The translations under genes and the position numbers were made by a program. This document shows positions 5,302 to 5,359 of a stretch of DNA of 5,359 bases, in pieces (position 1 is the stretch's first letter; every line of letters starts with the position of its first letter). A model generated the notes under the pieces. It was not told where the DNA came from. It did not search any database and was given only the letters and a program-made list of their open reading frames with translations. This DNA is from an uncultured Gammaproteobacteria bacterium (lineage in GTDB: Bacteria > Pseudomonadota > Gammaproteobacteria > Pseudomonadales > DT-91): contig CAKMZU010000003.1 in NCBI GenBank assembly GCA_929200485.1, positions 30,586-35,944 on the forward strand. Direction: 5' to 3'.

Positions 5302-5359
5302 AAAGGTGAGAAAGGGTGAGAAAGGGTGAGAAAGGGTGAGAAAGGGTGAGAAAGGGTGA
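5302..5359. repeat. 10-bp G-rich tandem repeat running off the window end
   Basis: The unit AAAGGGTGAG is repeated from 5311 in four perfect copies plus nine bases of a fifth cut by the window edge, preceded by a nine-base variant AAAGGTGAG (5302-5310). The GGG runs start every ten bases, with seven-base spacers. The period is not a multiple of three and the array follows the stop codon of the P450 remnant, so it is not coding. The variant copy corresponds to AAAGGTGA in the terminator downstream of the intact P450 (3841-3848), which suggests the array grew from that element. Confidence 0.95.

Noticed and set aside
5302..5359. CRISPR array
   Set aside because: The repeats are 10 bp and directly abutting, with no unique spacers.

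Overview
The window looks like a gammaproteobacterial chromosome of moderate, AT-leaning composition. The evidence is an RnhB C-terminus, an Fnr/Anr-type regulator with the N-terminal cysteine cluster, and a true HemN lying next to fnr, an arrangement known from pseudomonads and relatives. The genus cannot be fixed from the sequence.

Layout. Bases 2-133 hold the last 43 codons of rnhB (RNase HII, + strand). It converges, with a 10-base gap between stop codons, on a minus-strand pair: hemN (2318-921, oxygen-independent coproporphyrinogen III dehydrogenase), then fnr (896-144). The two are 24 bases apart and read as an operon, so the oxygen sensor is cotranscribed with an anaerobic haem-synthesis enzyme. 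Upstream of hemN is a divergent promoter region of about 130 bases. It holds one FNR-box candidate at 2379-2392, and a -10-like hexamer lies at exactly the same distance on each side. One hexamer serves hemN; the other serves a complete soluble cytochrome P450 gene (2453-3817, + strand). Haem supply, oxygen sensing and a haem enzyme therefore appear to share one control point.

The right third looks rearranged. After the P450 comes a hairpin terminator (3838-3862), then a minus-strand gene (4901-3954) for a Sec-exported protein of 315 residues. Its C-terminal half carries a pattern resembling H-Y-E-type ADP-ribosyltransferases (FHGT ... GQGFYATT). Upstream of it lie a 50-codon C-terminal fragment of an unidentified minus-strand gene (5150-4998) and, joined almost directly to it, a 44-codon C-terminal fragment of a second P450 (5143-5277). 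That fragment shares 77 identical bases with the intact P450 (3734-3810 = 5194-5270), while both flanks are only about 63-66% identical. The window ends inside a 10-bp tandem repeat (AAAGGGTGAG) that begins where the second P450's 3' flank ends.

The exported-protein gene is thus bracketed by two copies of a P450 3' end. This could be an inserted cassette, or a decayed tandem P450 locus with local gene conversion. The points most worth following are the symmetric FNR-type divergent promoter, the bracketed candidate exported ADP-ribosyltransferase, and the G-rich tandem repeat.
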